Assembly (NCBI RefSeq): GCF_023715365.1
Contig: NZ_JAMBNZ010000004.1
Span: 1-64,000 of the forward strand
Direction of reading: 5' to 3'
Length of the DNA: 64,000 bases
DNA from: Georgenia satyanarayanai
Lineage (GTDB): Bacteria > Actinomycetota > Actinomycetes > Actinomycetales > Actinomycetaceae
How positions within the stretch are numbered: position 1 is the first letter of the stretch; the number at the start of each line of letters is the position of its first letter. Under the pieces are notes generated by a model. It searched no databases. It saw only the letters and a program-made list of their open reading frames with translations, and was not told the origin of the DNA. Made by a program: the position numbers and the translations under genes. Below are positions 51,357-59,998 of this stretch, piece after piece.

Positions 51357-52798
51357 CGTGCGATCCGCTGGGTGAGCAGGTCGTAGTCCTCGGGCTCGAC
51401 CCCGCGTGCGGCCACTTCCTTCAGACCTTCCGCCTTGACGGCCTCGGCCACGGCCTCTGCCACTCGCGTGTCGAAGACGCCGGGGATGATGAAGGCGGAG
51501 TTCAGCTCCTCGGGCCCGACCACCCCGGCGATGGCGACCGCTGCGACGCGCAGCATCTCGTCGGTGATCTGGGACGCCCCGGCGTCCAGCAGCCCGCGGA
51601 AGAGCCCGGGGAAGGCGAGCACGTTGTTGATCTGGTTCGGGTAGTCGCTGCGGCCGGTCGCGACGACCGCCGCGGTCTGCCCGGCGTCGATCGGGTCGAC
51701 CTCCGGGGTGGGGTTGGCGAGCGCGAAGACGACCGCACCGTCGTTCATCCGGGCGATGTCCTCACCGGTGAGGATGTTGCCGGCCGAGACCCCGACGAAG
51801 ACGTCCGCGCCGCTCAGCCCCTCCTTGAGGGTGCCCTCGAAGCCGCTCGGGTTGGTGTGCTCGACGATCCACTGCCGGTGGGTGTCCTCCCCCGCGGTCT
51901 GGACCGTGAGCGCACCGTGGCGGTCGAAGCCGATGATGTCCCGCGCCCCCTGGGCCATGAGGAGGCGGATGATCGCCGAGCCCGCCGCGCCGACCCCGGA
52001 CACGACGATGCGCACGTCCTCGATCGCCTTGCCCGTCACCCGCAGCGCGTTGATGAGCGCGGCGAGGACGACGATCGCGGTGCCGTGCTGGTCGTCGTGG
52101 AAGACGGGGATGTCGAGCTCCTCCCGCAGGCGCGCCTCGATCTCGAAGCACCGGGGGGCGGAGATGTCCTCGAGGTTGATCCCGCCGAAGCCCGGCGCGA
52201 TCGCCTTGACCACGCGGATGATCTCCTCGGTGTCCGTGGTGTCCAGCGCCAGCGGCCAGGCGTCCACGTTGGCGAACTCCTTGAACAGGGCGGCCTTGCC
52301 CTCCATGACCGGCATCGCCGCGCTCGGACCGATGTCGCCGAGGCCGAGCACGGCGGTGCCGTCGGTGACGACGGCCACGGTGTTGCGCTTGATGGTCAGC
52401 CGCCGCGCGTCCTCCGGGCGGTCGGCGATCGCCAGGCAGACGCGGGCGACCCCGGGCGTGTAGGCACGGGAGAGGTCACGGCGGGTCTTGAGCGGCACCT
52501 TGGGCGTCACCTCGATCTTGCCACCGAGGTGCATGAGGAACGTCGAGTCGGACATCTTCAGGACATGCACGTCCTGCAGGGCGTTGAGCGCCGCGACGAC
52601 CCGCTCACCGTGCTCGGCGTCGATCGTGTCGCAGGTGAGGTCGACGAGCAGCTTGTCGCCGTGCGACTGCGCGATGTCCACGCCCATGACCGAGGCCCCC
52701 GCCGTGGTGGCCTCGTGGACGATCTCGCTGGTCGCGCGCTGTGTCGCCGGCGCCTCGACCCGCATCGTGATGGTGTAGCTCGGACTGGGCAGGGCCAT
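51353..52798 (-). CDS. NAD(P)-dependent malic enzyme with N-terminal ACT domain
   Basis: A 481-residue enzyme that decarboxylates malate to pyruvate. Residues 1-85 form an ACT-like regulatory domain. The catalytic part begins SRAYTPGVARVC, with KRNTVAVVTDGTAVLGLGDIG, the metal-site DIPVFHDDQHGTA and the nucleotide loop VVSGVGAAGSAI. With malate synthase it turns glyoxylate plus acetyl-CoA into pyruvate. It is 67 bases after the permease gene. Confidence 0.93.
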   Translation of the reverse strand: MALPSPSYTITMRVEAPATQRATSEIVHEATTAGASVMGVDIAQSHGDKLLVDLTCDTIDAEHGERVVAALNALQDVHVLKMSDSTFLMHLGGKIEVTPKVPLKTRRDLSRAYTPGVARVCLAIADRPEDARRLTIKRNTVAVVTDGTAVLGLGDIGPSAAMPVMEGKAALFKEFANVDAWPLALDTTDTEEIIRVVKAIAPGFGGINLEDISAPRCFEIEARLREELDIPVFHDDQHGTAIVVLAALINALRVTGKAIEDVRIVVSGVGAAGSAIIRLLMAQGARDIIGFDRHGALTVQTAGEDTHRQWIVEHTNPSGFEGTLKEGLSGADVFVGVSAGNILTGEDIARMNDGAVVFALANPTPEVDPIDAGQTAAVVATGRSDYPNQINNVLAFPGLFRGLLDAGASQITDEMLRVAAVAIAGVVGPEELNSAFIIPGVFDTRVAEAVAEAVKAEGLKEVAARGVEPEDYDLLTQRIAR

Positions 52799-52865
52799 GT
52801 CGTTCCTTTGCGCTGGGTTCGGTGTGGGGGCGTGTCGCCGGCCCGGCAGCGGGCCGGCGACACGG

Positions 52866-54602
52866 TCAGGGGCCGGTGTTCAGGGTCGTGTGCGGGTCGG
52901 GCCGGTCGGGGCTCCTGCGGTCCGCCAGGGTGGCAGCGCCGGAGACCGGCGCAGGACCGGCGGGCACGTCGTCGGGGGTGCCGCGCCGCCATGACCGTCC
53001 GGTGACGGCCTCCCGAGAGCTGCGGCGGATCTGCAGGATGTCGGGCACGCCGTCGGCGTCGAGGTCGTTGGCGGACAGGGACCCGGAGCGTCGCCCGTGA
53101 CCCTGTCGCACGCGTGCCGTGACGTCGGCGTCAAGACGCGCCTTGTGCTCCGCCCGGCGCTGGGCGTCGAGCCGTGCGTAGTACTCGTGGCGGCGGCGCT
53201 CCTGCTCCTCCGCGACGACCAGGCGGGCCGTGCTCGCGGCGGTGAAGACCGACGGGTTCTTCCGCCGACCCGAGCGCACCTCGTTGAACAGGATGTTGAG
53301 CAGCACGGCGACGACGGAGGCGGCCGAGATGCCGGAGTGGAAGATCATGCCGACCCACTCGGGGAACTGGGCGTAGAACTCGGGCACCGCGATCGGGATG
53401 ACGCCGAAGGAGATCGCGACCGCGACCAGGGTGAGGTTGAGGTTGCCGTCGTACTCCACCCGCGACAGCGTGCGGATGCCCGAGGCGGCCACGGAGCCGA
53501 ACAGGACGATGCCCGCACCGCCGAGGACGGGCATCGGGATGGCGGCCACGACACGACCGAGGACCGGCAGCAGTCCGAGCACGAAGAGCACCGATCCACC
53601 GGCAGCCACCGCCCACCGCGACTTGATCCCCGTGATGGCGACCAGACCGACGTTCTGTGCGAACGCCGAGGCCGGAAAGGTGTTGAGCACCGGGGCGAAG
53701 GTGGTGGCGATCATGTCGGCCCGCAGGCCGTCCCCCACGCGGCGGGCGTCGACCTTGGTGCCGAGGATCTCACCGACCGCGATGATGTCCGCCGTCGTCT
53801 CGGTCATGATGACGAGGATGACGATGGTCATCGAGATGATCGCGCCGGCCTGGAAGACCGGCATGCCGAACTCGAACGGGGAGGGCAGCGCCACGTTCGG
53901 CCCGTTGCCGACCGTGGTGAAGTCGGCCATCCCGAACGGCAGCGCGATGAGCGTCCCGATGACGAGGCCGAGCAGGATCGACAGGCGCGAGATCGTCCCC
54001 TGGAGGAAGCGGCTCAGCGCCAGCACGATGACCAGCGTGACGATCGCCAGCGTGACGTTGGCGACGGAGCCCCAGCTGTCGGCCGTGGCGTCGCCACCCA
54101 TCATCCACCGCACCGCGACCGGCAGCAGTGAGATGCCGATGACCGTGATGATCGTCCCGGTCACGACCGGTGGGAAGAAGCGGATGATCTGCGCGAAGAA
54201 GGGACTGATCGCCAGGCCGATGGCGCCGGCGACGATGATCGAGCCGAAGACGGCCGGCAGACCACCGTCCCCGGTAGCGACGGCCACCATGGTGGAGACC
54301 GACGCGAACGAGACACCCTGCACGAGCGGCAGCTGGGACCCGAAGAACGGGATGCCGATCGTCTGCAGGATGGTGGCGGCACCACTGACGAGCAGTGCCG
54401 CAGAGACGAGGATGCCGATCTGTGCACTGCTCAGGCCGGCGGCCTGACCCACGATGAGCGGCGGGGCGATGACCCCGCCGTACATCGTCATGATGTGCTG
54501 CAGCCCGTAGAGGTACGTGCGGCCGATGGGGTACTTCTCATCCTCGGGACGTTGCCCGATGGGCACGTCGGGCGCGGTGCGCGCCGCAGTCGTCGAACTC
54601 AT
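52866..54602 (-). CDS. NCS2 purine (urate/xanthine) permease with long C-terminal tail
   Basis: A 578-residue member of the nucleobase-cation symporter 2 family with about 14 membrane segments up to roughly residue 445. Signature elements are QHIMTMYGGVIAPPL, FPPVVTGTIITVIG and MTETTADIIAVGE with the substrate-binding Glu. Its position in front of uricase points to urate uptake. After the transporter comes a tail of about 130 residues. It includes a basic helical part and DLDADGVPD at about 513-521, which matches an EF-hand-like calcium loop. Such a tail is unusual for NCS2. Confidence 0.9.
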   Translation of the reverse strand: MSSTTAARTAPDVPIGQRPEDEKYPIGRTYLYGLQHIMTMYGGVIAPPLIVGQAAGLSSAQIGILVSAALLVSGAATILQTIGIPFFGSQLPLVQGVSFASVSTMVAVATGDGGLPAVFGSIIVAGAIGLAISPFFAQIIRFFPPVVTGTIITVIGISLLPVAVRWMMGGDATADSWGSVANVTLAIVTLVIVLALSRFLQGTISRLSILLGLVIGTLIALPFGMADFTTVGNGPNVALPSPFEFGMPVFQAGAIISMTIVILVIMTETTADIIAVGEILGTKVDARRVGDGLRADMIATTFAPVLNTFPASAFAQNVGLVAITGIKSRWAVAAGGSVLFVLGLLPVLGRVVAAIPMPVLGGAGIVLFGSVAASGIRTLSRVEYDGNLNLTLVAVAISFGVIPIAVPEFYAQFPEWVGMIFHSGISAASVVAVLLNILFNEVRSGRRKNPSVFTAASTARLVVAEEQERRRHEYYARLDAQRRAEHKARLDADVTARVRQGHGRRSGSLSANDLDADGVPDILQIRRSSREAVTGRSWRRGTPDDVPAGPAPVSGAATLADRRSPDRPDPHTTLNTGP

Positions 54603-54639
54603 GTCGCTGCTCCTTGGTGGACGGGCGGGTGGCGACGGC

Positions 54640-55572
54640 TCAGCAGAAGCCGGTCACGGTGTCCCAGGCGCGCGGCTCCGTCGGCGCACCCTCGCGTCGG
54701 ACCTCGGCCTCGATCTTGCCGTAGGGTCGGTCGGCGATGTAGAAGACCTCGTTGGGGTTCTCCAGGCCGAAGGGCGCGAAGTCCACGAGGAAGTGGTGAA
54801 GGTTGGGCATGGAGAACTTGATCTCCGCGATCTCCGGGTGGGCCTCCAGCGTCCGCCTGCCCATCTCGAAGAGGGTCTGCTGGAGCGCGTAGGAGTGGAC
54901 GTCGGCGAAGGTCTCGAGCAGGAGGTGACGCACGTCGTCGTAGGCGGCGTTGTAGTCGACGTCGAGGCTCGCGTACCGCCAGCGGGCGGTGACCGCCGTG
55001 GCGAGGATCCGGTCCGTCGTCTCCTGCAGGGTCGTGAAGCGGTCCTTGGGGAAGCCGTGGAACTCCGAGCCGGTGGACTTCAGCACCCGCAGGTCCTCGA
55101 GGCCCGCGACGACGAAGACCTCGTCGCCGTCGCGCTGCACGACGGCGGTCCGCGTCTCGGTCCCGCCCTTGACGAAGGCGTGGTCGTGCTCGCCGTTGCT
55201 CACGTTGGTCGTCAGGGAGGAGGGGATGTGCTCCCACGTGTACTCCTTGACCTCCCAGCGCCCGCCGGCCACCCAGTCGAACTCCCCGGTGAAGTGGTCC
55301 GAGAGCCGGATGGCGAAGTTCTCCGGCGAGACGATGCCGTCCTTGGCCAGGGCGAAGATCGTGTTCTTCTGCGTGTCCGTGGGGACGACCAGGCCCTGGT
55401 CGCCCTCGACGTGGGCCGCGGTGAAGTCTCCTCGCAGCTGGGAGGTGACCGACAGCTCGGTGATGCGGTGGCGCGCCTGGTCCCGGTCGACCTTCATGAC
55501 CCGGACCTCTGCCTTGCCGTACTGGTTGTCGCCGAGGACGATGGCCCCGCTCTGCTGGGTCGTGTCGCTCAT
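54640..55572 (-). CDS. uox: urate oxidase (uricase)
   Basis: A 310-residue cofactor-free uricase that oxidises urate to 5-hydroxyisourate and H2O2. Tunnelling-fold features are NQYGKAEVRVMKV with the catalytic Lys, VVPTDTQKNTIFALAK with the catalytic Thr and the C-terminal FSMPNLHHFLVDF with a conserved His. It sits between hiuH and the permease gene. Confidence 0.96.
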   Translation of the reverse strand: MSDTTQQSGAIVLGDNQYGKAEVRVMKVDRDQARHRITELSVTSQLRGDFTAAHVEGDQGLVVPTDTQKNTIFALAKDGIVSPENFAIRLSDHFTGEFDWVAGGRWEVKEYTWEHIPSSLTTNVSNGEHDHAFVKGGTETRTAVVQRDGDEVFVVAGLEDLRVLKSTGSEFHGFPKDRFTTLQETTDRILATAVTARWRYASLDVDYNAAYDDVRHLLLETFADVHSYALQQTLFEMGRRTLEAHPEIAEIKFSMPNLHHFLVDFAPFGLENPNEVFYIADRPYGKIEAEVRREGAPTEPRAWDTVTGFC

Positions 55573-55637
55573 GGTTACTAGCTCCTTCGGTAGGTGTGCG
55601 ACGGATCTGACGGACCGGCTGCGCCGGCCCGGGTGGT

Positions 55638-55976
55638 TCAGCTACCCCGGTAGGTCGAGTAGGCGAACGGGCTGAGCAGGCAGGGGACGTGGTAGTGGTC
55701 CTGCCCCTCCTCGACGGTGAAGTCGATGTTCACTGCCGGGTAGAAGGTCGGAAGGTTGCGCGCGGCGAAGTACTCGCCGGTCGCGAACCGCATCCGGTAG
55801 ACGCCGGGCTGCAGTCGCTGCGGTCCGAGCTCGCGGTTGCGTCCGTCCTGGTTGGTCACGCCGGTGGCGAGAACCGTGATGCTGTCGCCCTCCACGCGGG
55901 AGAGGGACACCTCGACACCGGCGGCCGGAACTCCGGTCACCGCGTCCAGGACGTGGGTGGTGATGTGTGAGGTCAT
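55638..55976 (-). CDS. hiuH: 5-hydroxyisourate hydrolase
   Basis: A 112-residue transthyretin-like enzyme that hydrolyses 5-hydroxyisourate to OHCU. The active-site residues are in HITTHVLDAVTG, the segment RNRELGPQ, and the terminal YRGS signature that distinguishes the hydrolase from transthyretin. The ATG overlaps the uraD stop (ATGA). Confidence 0.96.
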   Translation of the reverse strand: MTSHITTHVLDAVTGVPAAGVEVSLSRVEGDSITVLATGVTNQDGRNRELGPQRLQPGVYRMRFATGEYFAARNLPTFYPAVNIDFTVEEGQDHYHVPCLLSPFAYSTYRGS

Positions 55977-56476
55977 GACAGCTCTCCCCGGAGGCGAAGG
56001 ACTGCGATCTCGCGCAGCTGGTCGGCGGTGATCTGGCGTTCGGTGTCGGGATCGTTGGCCAGGCGCGCTTCGAGCGCGGCCAGGATGTCGGCACTGCTGC
56101 GGCCCGCAGCGCGGATGAGGAAGACGTGGCCGAACCGCTCCTCGTAGGCGCGGTTGCCCTCAAGGAGTCGCTGGGCGGTCGAGGCATCCGTGGTGTCGAC
56201 GCCGGACTGCTCCCGCCGCGAGTGTTCCGCGTCGGCACCCTCACCCGTCGCGCGTTCACCGATGCGCGGGTGGCGTGCCATGGCGGCGTCGATCTCCTCG
56301 TTCGTCCACGGCGAGGCCGCTGTGCGAGCAGTGCGGAGGAGCGCGTCGAGGTCGGCGTAGGGCCGGCCGGCCACGATTGCCTCGGCCCATCGGGGGACGG
56401 CCACGCAGGCCAGGAGCAGGTCCCTGGCCGGCCGTTCCGGCGCGGTGTTGAAGGTGTCCAAAGTGGTGATCTTCAT
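55973..56476 (-). CDS. uraD: OHCU decarboxylase
   Basis: A 167-residue helical enzyme that decarboxylates 2-oxo-4-hydroxy-4-carboxy-5-ureidoimidazoline to S-allantoin. The catalytic His is in MARHPRIGER, and the GHVFLIRAAGRSSADIL segment is conserved. It is the first gene of the uraD-hiuH-uox-permease run and is divergent from the IclR gene. Confidence 0.94.
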   Translation of the reverse strand: MKITTLDTFNTAPERPARDLLLACVAVPRWAEAIVAGRPYADLDALLRTARTAASPWTNEEIDAAMARHPRIGERATGEGADAEHSRREQSGVDTTDASTAQRLLEGNRAYEERFGHVFLIRAAGRSSADILAALEARLANDPDTERQITADQLREIAVLRLRGELS

Positions 56477-56507
56477 CGATCGAGTGAGCCCCTTACTTCC
56501 ATCACAT

Positions 56508-56521
56508 GAAAGTTTGCTTCC
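56508..56521. promoter_or_regulatory. candidate urate-regulon operator, site C
   Basis: GAAAGTTTGCTTCC, the third copy of the motif, 31 bases before uraD and about 200 bases before the IclR gene. Its complement GGAAGCAAACTTTC aligns with sites A and B. Confidence 0.55.
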
Positions 56522-56719
56522 GTACGATGAACGTAAGACCGGCCCTGCTACCTTGTCAAGAGGTGAGGGAACAGAGAGTCGGGCCCGACGCGGCGCAACT
56601 CCCCACCTGCGGGGGCGCCCACAAGAACACCACTAGGCGGTACAGTTCTTCCAACCTGCGGAAGCAGGAGCGAACCGCCGCCGTGCTGGCCGCGGCCGGC
56701 AACGCTGTGAGGGAGCTCG

Positions 56720-57472
56720 ATGTCCACTGCTACGACCGTCCAGTCCGTCGACCGTGCCGTCGATCTCCTGGAGGTGCTGACCGACCTGGGCGGCTCGGCC
56801 GCGCTGAGCGAGCTCGCGGAGGCGTCACAGCTGCCGCTCCCCACGATCCACCGGCTCATGCGCACGCTGGTGGTCCGTGGCTATGCGCGACAGCTCCCCT
56901 CCCGCCGCTACACCCTCGGGCCACGGCTCATCCGTCTGGGCGAGAGTGCCGGGCGTCAGCTCGGCGTCGGGACCCGGCCACATCTCGAGCGGCTCGCGCG
57001 CGAGCTGGGAGAGAGCGCGAACCTGGCGATGATCGACCGGGACATGGTGGTCTACGTCGCGCAGGCGGCCTCCTCGCACTCGATGCGCATGTTCACCGAG
57101 CTGGGCCGGCGCGTCTACTGCCACTGCACGGGCGTGGGCAAGGTGGTCCTGGCCCAGCTCTCCGACGAGACCATCGAGCAGATCGTCGGACGGGTGGGGA
57201 TGCCGCCGGCGACCGACCGGTCCATCACGACGCTCGCCGCGCTGCTGGAGGAGATGGCTCGCGTGCGCGAGCAGGGCTACGGGGTGGACGACGGGGAACA
57301 GGAGATCGGGGTCCGCTGCTTCGCGGTCCCGGTCCCGGGAGCGCCCACGCCGACGGCACTGTCGGTCTCCGGGCCTGCTGCCCGTGTCACCTACGACTTC
57401 GGCGAGGCGGCCCTCCCCCAGCTCCGCGCGGTGGCCGCCGACATCTCCACCGAGCTGCTCTCCGTGGGATGA
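56720..57472 (+). CDS. IclR-family transcriptional regulator
   Basis: A 250-residue regulator with an N-terminal winged helix (about 5-65; ALSELAEASQLPLPTIHRLMRTL) and a C-terminal effector-binding domain (about 75-248). The position suggests it senses allantoin, glyoxylate or a related ureide and controls the urate cluster, as AllR does elsewhere. Its divergence from uraD around site C and the repeats at other cluster promoters support this. It overlaps the SufE gene (ATGA). Confidence 0.9.
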   Translation: MSTATTVQSVDRAVDLLEVLTDLGGSAALSELAEASQLPLPTIHRLMRTLVVRGYARQLPSRRYTLGPRLIRLGESAGRQLGVGTRPHLERLARELGESANLAMIDRDMVVYVAQAASSHSMRMFTELGRRVYCHCTGVGKVVLAQLSDETIEQIVGRVGMPPATDRSITTLAALLEEMARVREQGYGVDDGEQEIGVRCFAVPVPGAPTPTALSVSGPAARVTYDFGEAALPQLRAVAADISTELLSVG

Positions 57473-57936
57473 ACCGCGCGGTGCCACACCCCTGCCTCCC
57501 CGCGCGGCTCGCCGAGCTGGTCGCCGACCTCACCGCCCTCAGCGTCCCTGAGCGCCTGCAGTTGCTTGTCGAGCTCGGCGACGAGCTGCCTGTGCTTCCC
57601 GAGCGCCTACGCGCACGCCCTGAGCTGTTCGAGCCGGTGACCGAGTGCCAGTCGCCGCTGTCCGTGCTCGTGGAGCTCGATGGCGGCGGGGACGACGCCG
57701 TCGTGCACCTGCACTTCTCGGCACCCGTGCACGCGCCTGTCACACGGGGCTTCGCCGGAGCGCTGCACACCTCGCTCGACGGCGCGCGTGCGGACGAGGT
57801 GCTTGCCGTGCCCCCCACCATGCCCGCTCTCCTGGGTCTGGAAGGCGTGGTGAGCCCGCTGCGCCTGGGCGGCCTCACGGCCCTCCTGGCGCGGGTGCAA
57901 CGCCAGGTTGCCGTGCTGACGGACTGCCGCGGCTGA
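57469..57936 (+). CDS. sufE: SufE-family sulphur acceptor protein
   Basis: A 155-residue SufE-like protein. SufE proteins accept persulphide sulphur from a cysteine desulphurase through one Cys, here Cys60 in VTECQSPLSV. The C-terminal LVERVQRQ-type helix (LLARVQRQV) is present. No desulphurase or suf gene is nearby. It is coupled to the IclR gene by an ATGA overlap. Confidence 0.88.
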   Translation: MNRAVPHPCLPARLAELVADLTALSVPERLQLLVELGDELPVLPERLRARPELFEPVTECQSPLSVLVELDGGGDDAVVHLHFSAPVHAPVTRGFAGALHTSLDGARADEVLAVPPTMPALLGLEGVVSPLRLGGLTALLARVQRQVAVLTDCRG

Positions 57937-57997
57937 CCAGCCTCCGTAGCCGGAGCGACGCTCCAGCATCCGGCGTCACCCGTGAGCAGGCCTTGCG

Positions 57998-59020
57998 TCA
58001 GCCGCCGATGGCGCTCATCGGACGGTCGGGCTGGAGGAAGCCGGGGTCGTTGATCCCGTGCCCCGGGAGCTTGCCGGTGATGCAGCGGTGGAGCACGCGG
58101 GCGAGGTCGTCGTCGGTGCCACCGTCGCGCAGCGGGGTGAGGAGGTCGGACTCCTCCCGGGAGAACAGGCAGTTGCGCAGCTGACCGTCGGCGGTGATCC
58201 GCACCCGGTCACAGGTCCCGCAGAACGGCTTGGTCACCGAGCGGATGACGCCCACGCTCGTGGGCCCGTCGTCGAGGAGGAAGCGCTCGGCGGGGGCCGA
58301 CGCGCGGCCCGGCAGCGGGGTGAGGGTGAACTCCGTGGCGAGCCGGTCGAGGATCTCCTCACCGGTGACCATCTTGACCCGCGACCAGATGTGCCCGGCA
58401 TCCAGCGGCATCTGCTCGATGAAGCGCAGCTCCAGACCCCGCTCGACGGCGAAGCGAGCGAGGTCGACGATCTCGTCGTCGTTGACGTCCCGCATCGCCA
58501 CGACGTTGATCTTGATCGGGGACATCCCCGAGGCCTGCGCCGCCTCGACCCCCGCGAGGACCTCGGCGAACTTGTCCCGCCGCGTGAGCTCGCGGAACCG
58601 GTCCGCCCGCAGCGTGTCGAGGCTGATGTTGGCCCGCTCAAGCCCGGCGGCCGCGAGATCGTCGGCCAGCTCCGGCAGGAGGATCCCGTTGGTGGTCATC
58701 GACAGCTCCAGGGGCCCGCCCGGGCCCTCGATCCGGGACATGCGGGCGACGACGTCGACGACGTCCCTGCGCAGCAGCGGCTCGCCGCCGGTGAGCCGGA
58801 CCGTGGCGATCCCGAGCGCCGCGGCGACCTCGGCCACCCGGACGAGCTCGTCGGTCGTGAGGATGGAGTCGCGGTGCAGCCACGGCACGCCCTCGGCCGG
58901 CATGCAGTACGTGCACCGCAGGGAGCACTTGTCGGTGAGGGAGATGCGCAGGTCGGTGTGGACGCGCCCGAAGCGATCGACCAGCGGCCGGCGCAGCTCG
59001 GGGGAGATCGACACGCTCAT
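57998..59020 (-). CDS. moaA: GTP 3',8-cyclase MoaA
   Basis: A 340-residue radical-SAM enzyme that starts molybdenum cofactor synthesis from GTP. The first 4Fe-4S cluster is held by Cys32, Cys36 and Cys39 (CSLRCTYC). The second cluster is in PFCGTCDRVRIT with LRNC. The protein ends in the functional Gly-Gly. Its ATG overlaps the stop of a 23-codon mini-ORF (ATGA). Confidence 0.96.
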   Translation of the reverse strand: MSVSISPELRRPLVDRFGRVHTDLRISLTDKCSLRCTYCMPAEGVPWLHRDSILTTDELVRVAEVAAALGIATVRLTGGEPLLRRDVVDVVARMSRIEGPGGPLELSMTTNGILLPELADDLAAAGLERANISLDTLRADRFRELTRRDKFAEVLAGVEAAQASGMSPIKINVVAMRDVNDDEIVDLARFAVERGLELRFIEQMPLDAGHIWSRVKMVTGEEILDRLATEFTLTPLPGRASAPAERFLLDDGPTSVGVIRSVTKPFCGTCDRVRITADGQLRNCLFSREESDLLTPLRDGGTDDDLARVLHRCITGKLPGHGINDPGFLQPDRPMSAIGG

Positions 59021-59088
59021 GCCGACCCCACCCACGTGTGACTGCCGGTCGCTCCGTCGGCTCTCCGCTCCTTGCCGGTCACGGCCAT
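59017..59088 (-). CDS. 23-codon leader ORF coupled to moaA
   Basis: An ATG at 59088 lies behind a strong GGAAGGAG ribosome site, and the frame closes with a TGA overlapping the moaA ATG. The 23-residue peptide (begins MAVTGKERR, ends WVGSA) has no recognisable domain. It may serve translational coupling. It is too small for confident annotation as a protein. Confidence 0.45.
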   Translation of the reverse strand: MAVTGKERRADGATGSHTWVGSA

Positions 59089-59197
59089 CAGAGCACTCCT
59101 TCCACTGTGTGACGATCGAGCAGCGCACACTGGCGCAGCCGCCCTGCAGATCGGCTCCGGTGACCGCGCTGCCACTCGGCCAAGGATCGGGGCACCA

Positions 59198-59776
59198 TCA
59201 TCGCGGCAGGTCCTCCGGTGTGTCGATGTCGGTCCACGGGCCGAGGTCCCCGCACTCGACAGGGATGACGAGCTCGGGATGGCTGCGCAGCCACGGGCCG
59301 GCGCCACGATCCCCTGACACGGACGCGACCACGCTCGGCCACAGGCCACGACCGAGAGCGACCGGGGTCCGCCAGGCGCCGCCGTAGCTCGCGACAGCCG
59401 CCGGGCGCGCGGCGTCGAGCACGCGACGGACCCGCAGGAGGTGCTCGGCGCCCACGGACGGCGTGTCGACCAGGGTCACCACCGCAGCGTCGGCGTCCGT
59501 CTCGTCGGTGAGGTGGAGGAGGCCCGTGCGAAGCGAAGAGGCCATGCCGGTACGCCACTGAGTGTTCGTCACGGTGTCGACGTGAGCGGGGAGCGCGAGC
59601 CGCACTCGCGGGGCGATGCGTGCTCCCAGGACGACGACGACGGGGCGCAGCTCCGCCGACCTGCAGGCGTCCACCGCACGGTCGAGCAGGGTTCGGCCGT
59701 CGTAGCCCACCTCGGCCTTGGGCCGCCCGAAGCGCGAGCCGCTACCGGCGGCCAGGACCAGTCCGGCGTGTCTCAA
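59198..59776 (-). CDS. MobA/MocA-like nucleotidyltransferase
   Basis: A 192-residue MobA-like NTP transferase. The nucleotide-binding start is GLVLAAGSGSRFGRPKAEV, with VVTLVDTPSV holding the metal-binding Asp and a C-terminal PWTDIDTPEDL. Relatives transfer CMP or GMP to molybdopterin for molybdenum hydroxylases such as xanthine dehydrogenase, which would feed urate to this cluster. I place the start at TTG 59776 because it precedes the conserved start and overlaps a mini-ORF stop; a longer in-frame start is formally possible. Confidence 0.8.
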   Translation of the reverse strand: MRHAGLVLAAGSGSRFGRPKAEVGYDGRTLLDRAVDACRSAELRPVVVVLGARIAPRVRLALPAHVDTVTNTQWRTGMASSLRTGLLHLTDETDADAAVVTLVDTPSVGAEHLLRVRRVLDAARPAAVASYGGAWRTPVALGRGLWPSVVASVSGDRGAGPWLRSHPELVIPVECGDLGPWTDIDTPEDLPR

Positions 59777-59844
59777 CGCGCTTCGCTGCCGATCTCCGCA
59801 GGGCGGCGTCGATGCACCGGGTTCGCCAGCGCCGTGTCGTTCAC
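59773..59844 (-). CDS. 23-codon leader ORF coupled to the MobA-like gene
   Basis: A GTG at 59844 sits behind a GAAGGGA ribosome site. The 23-codon frame (VNDTALANPVHRRR at the start) ends with a TGA that overlaps the TTG start of the nucleotidyltransferase. The length equals that of the mini-ORF before moaA, although the peptides are unlike. A real peptide product is unproven. Confidence 0.35.
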   Translation of the reverse strand: MNDTALANPVHRRRPAEIGSEAR

Positions 59845-59998
59845 GTAGGCATCCCTTCTGGTCACGGCGCAGAGTGTCTCCCGTGTGGTCACTGCTCAGC
59901 ACGCGCGGTACCCGATCGGCGTAGCCCACCGGGTCGCCGTACCCACACGGGACACACGGCCGCAGAGCCGCGAGCACCACATGCTCGACATCATCGGG

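Noticed and set aside
57937-57997. Terminator between sufE and moaA
   Set aside because: Only a 5-base stem with a 3-base loop could be drawn, which is too weak to call.
59021-59197. Moco riboswitch before moaA
   Set aside because: I could not find the conserved stem arrangement. A mini-ORF with a strong ribosome site occupies the 68 bases before moaA.
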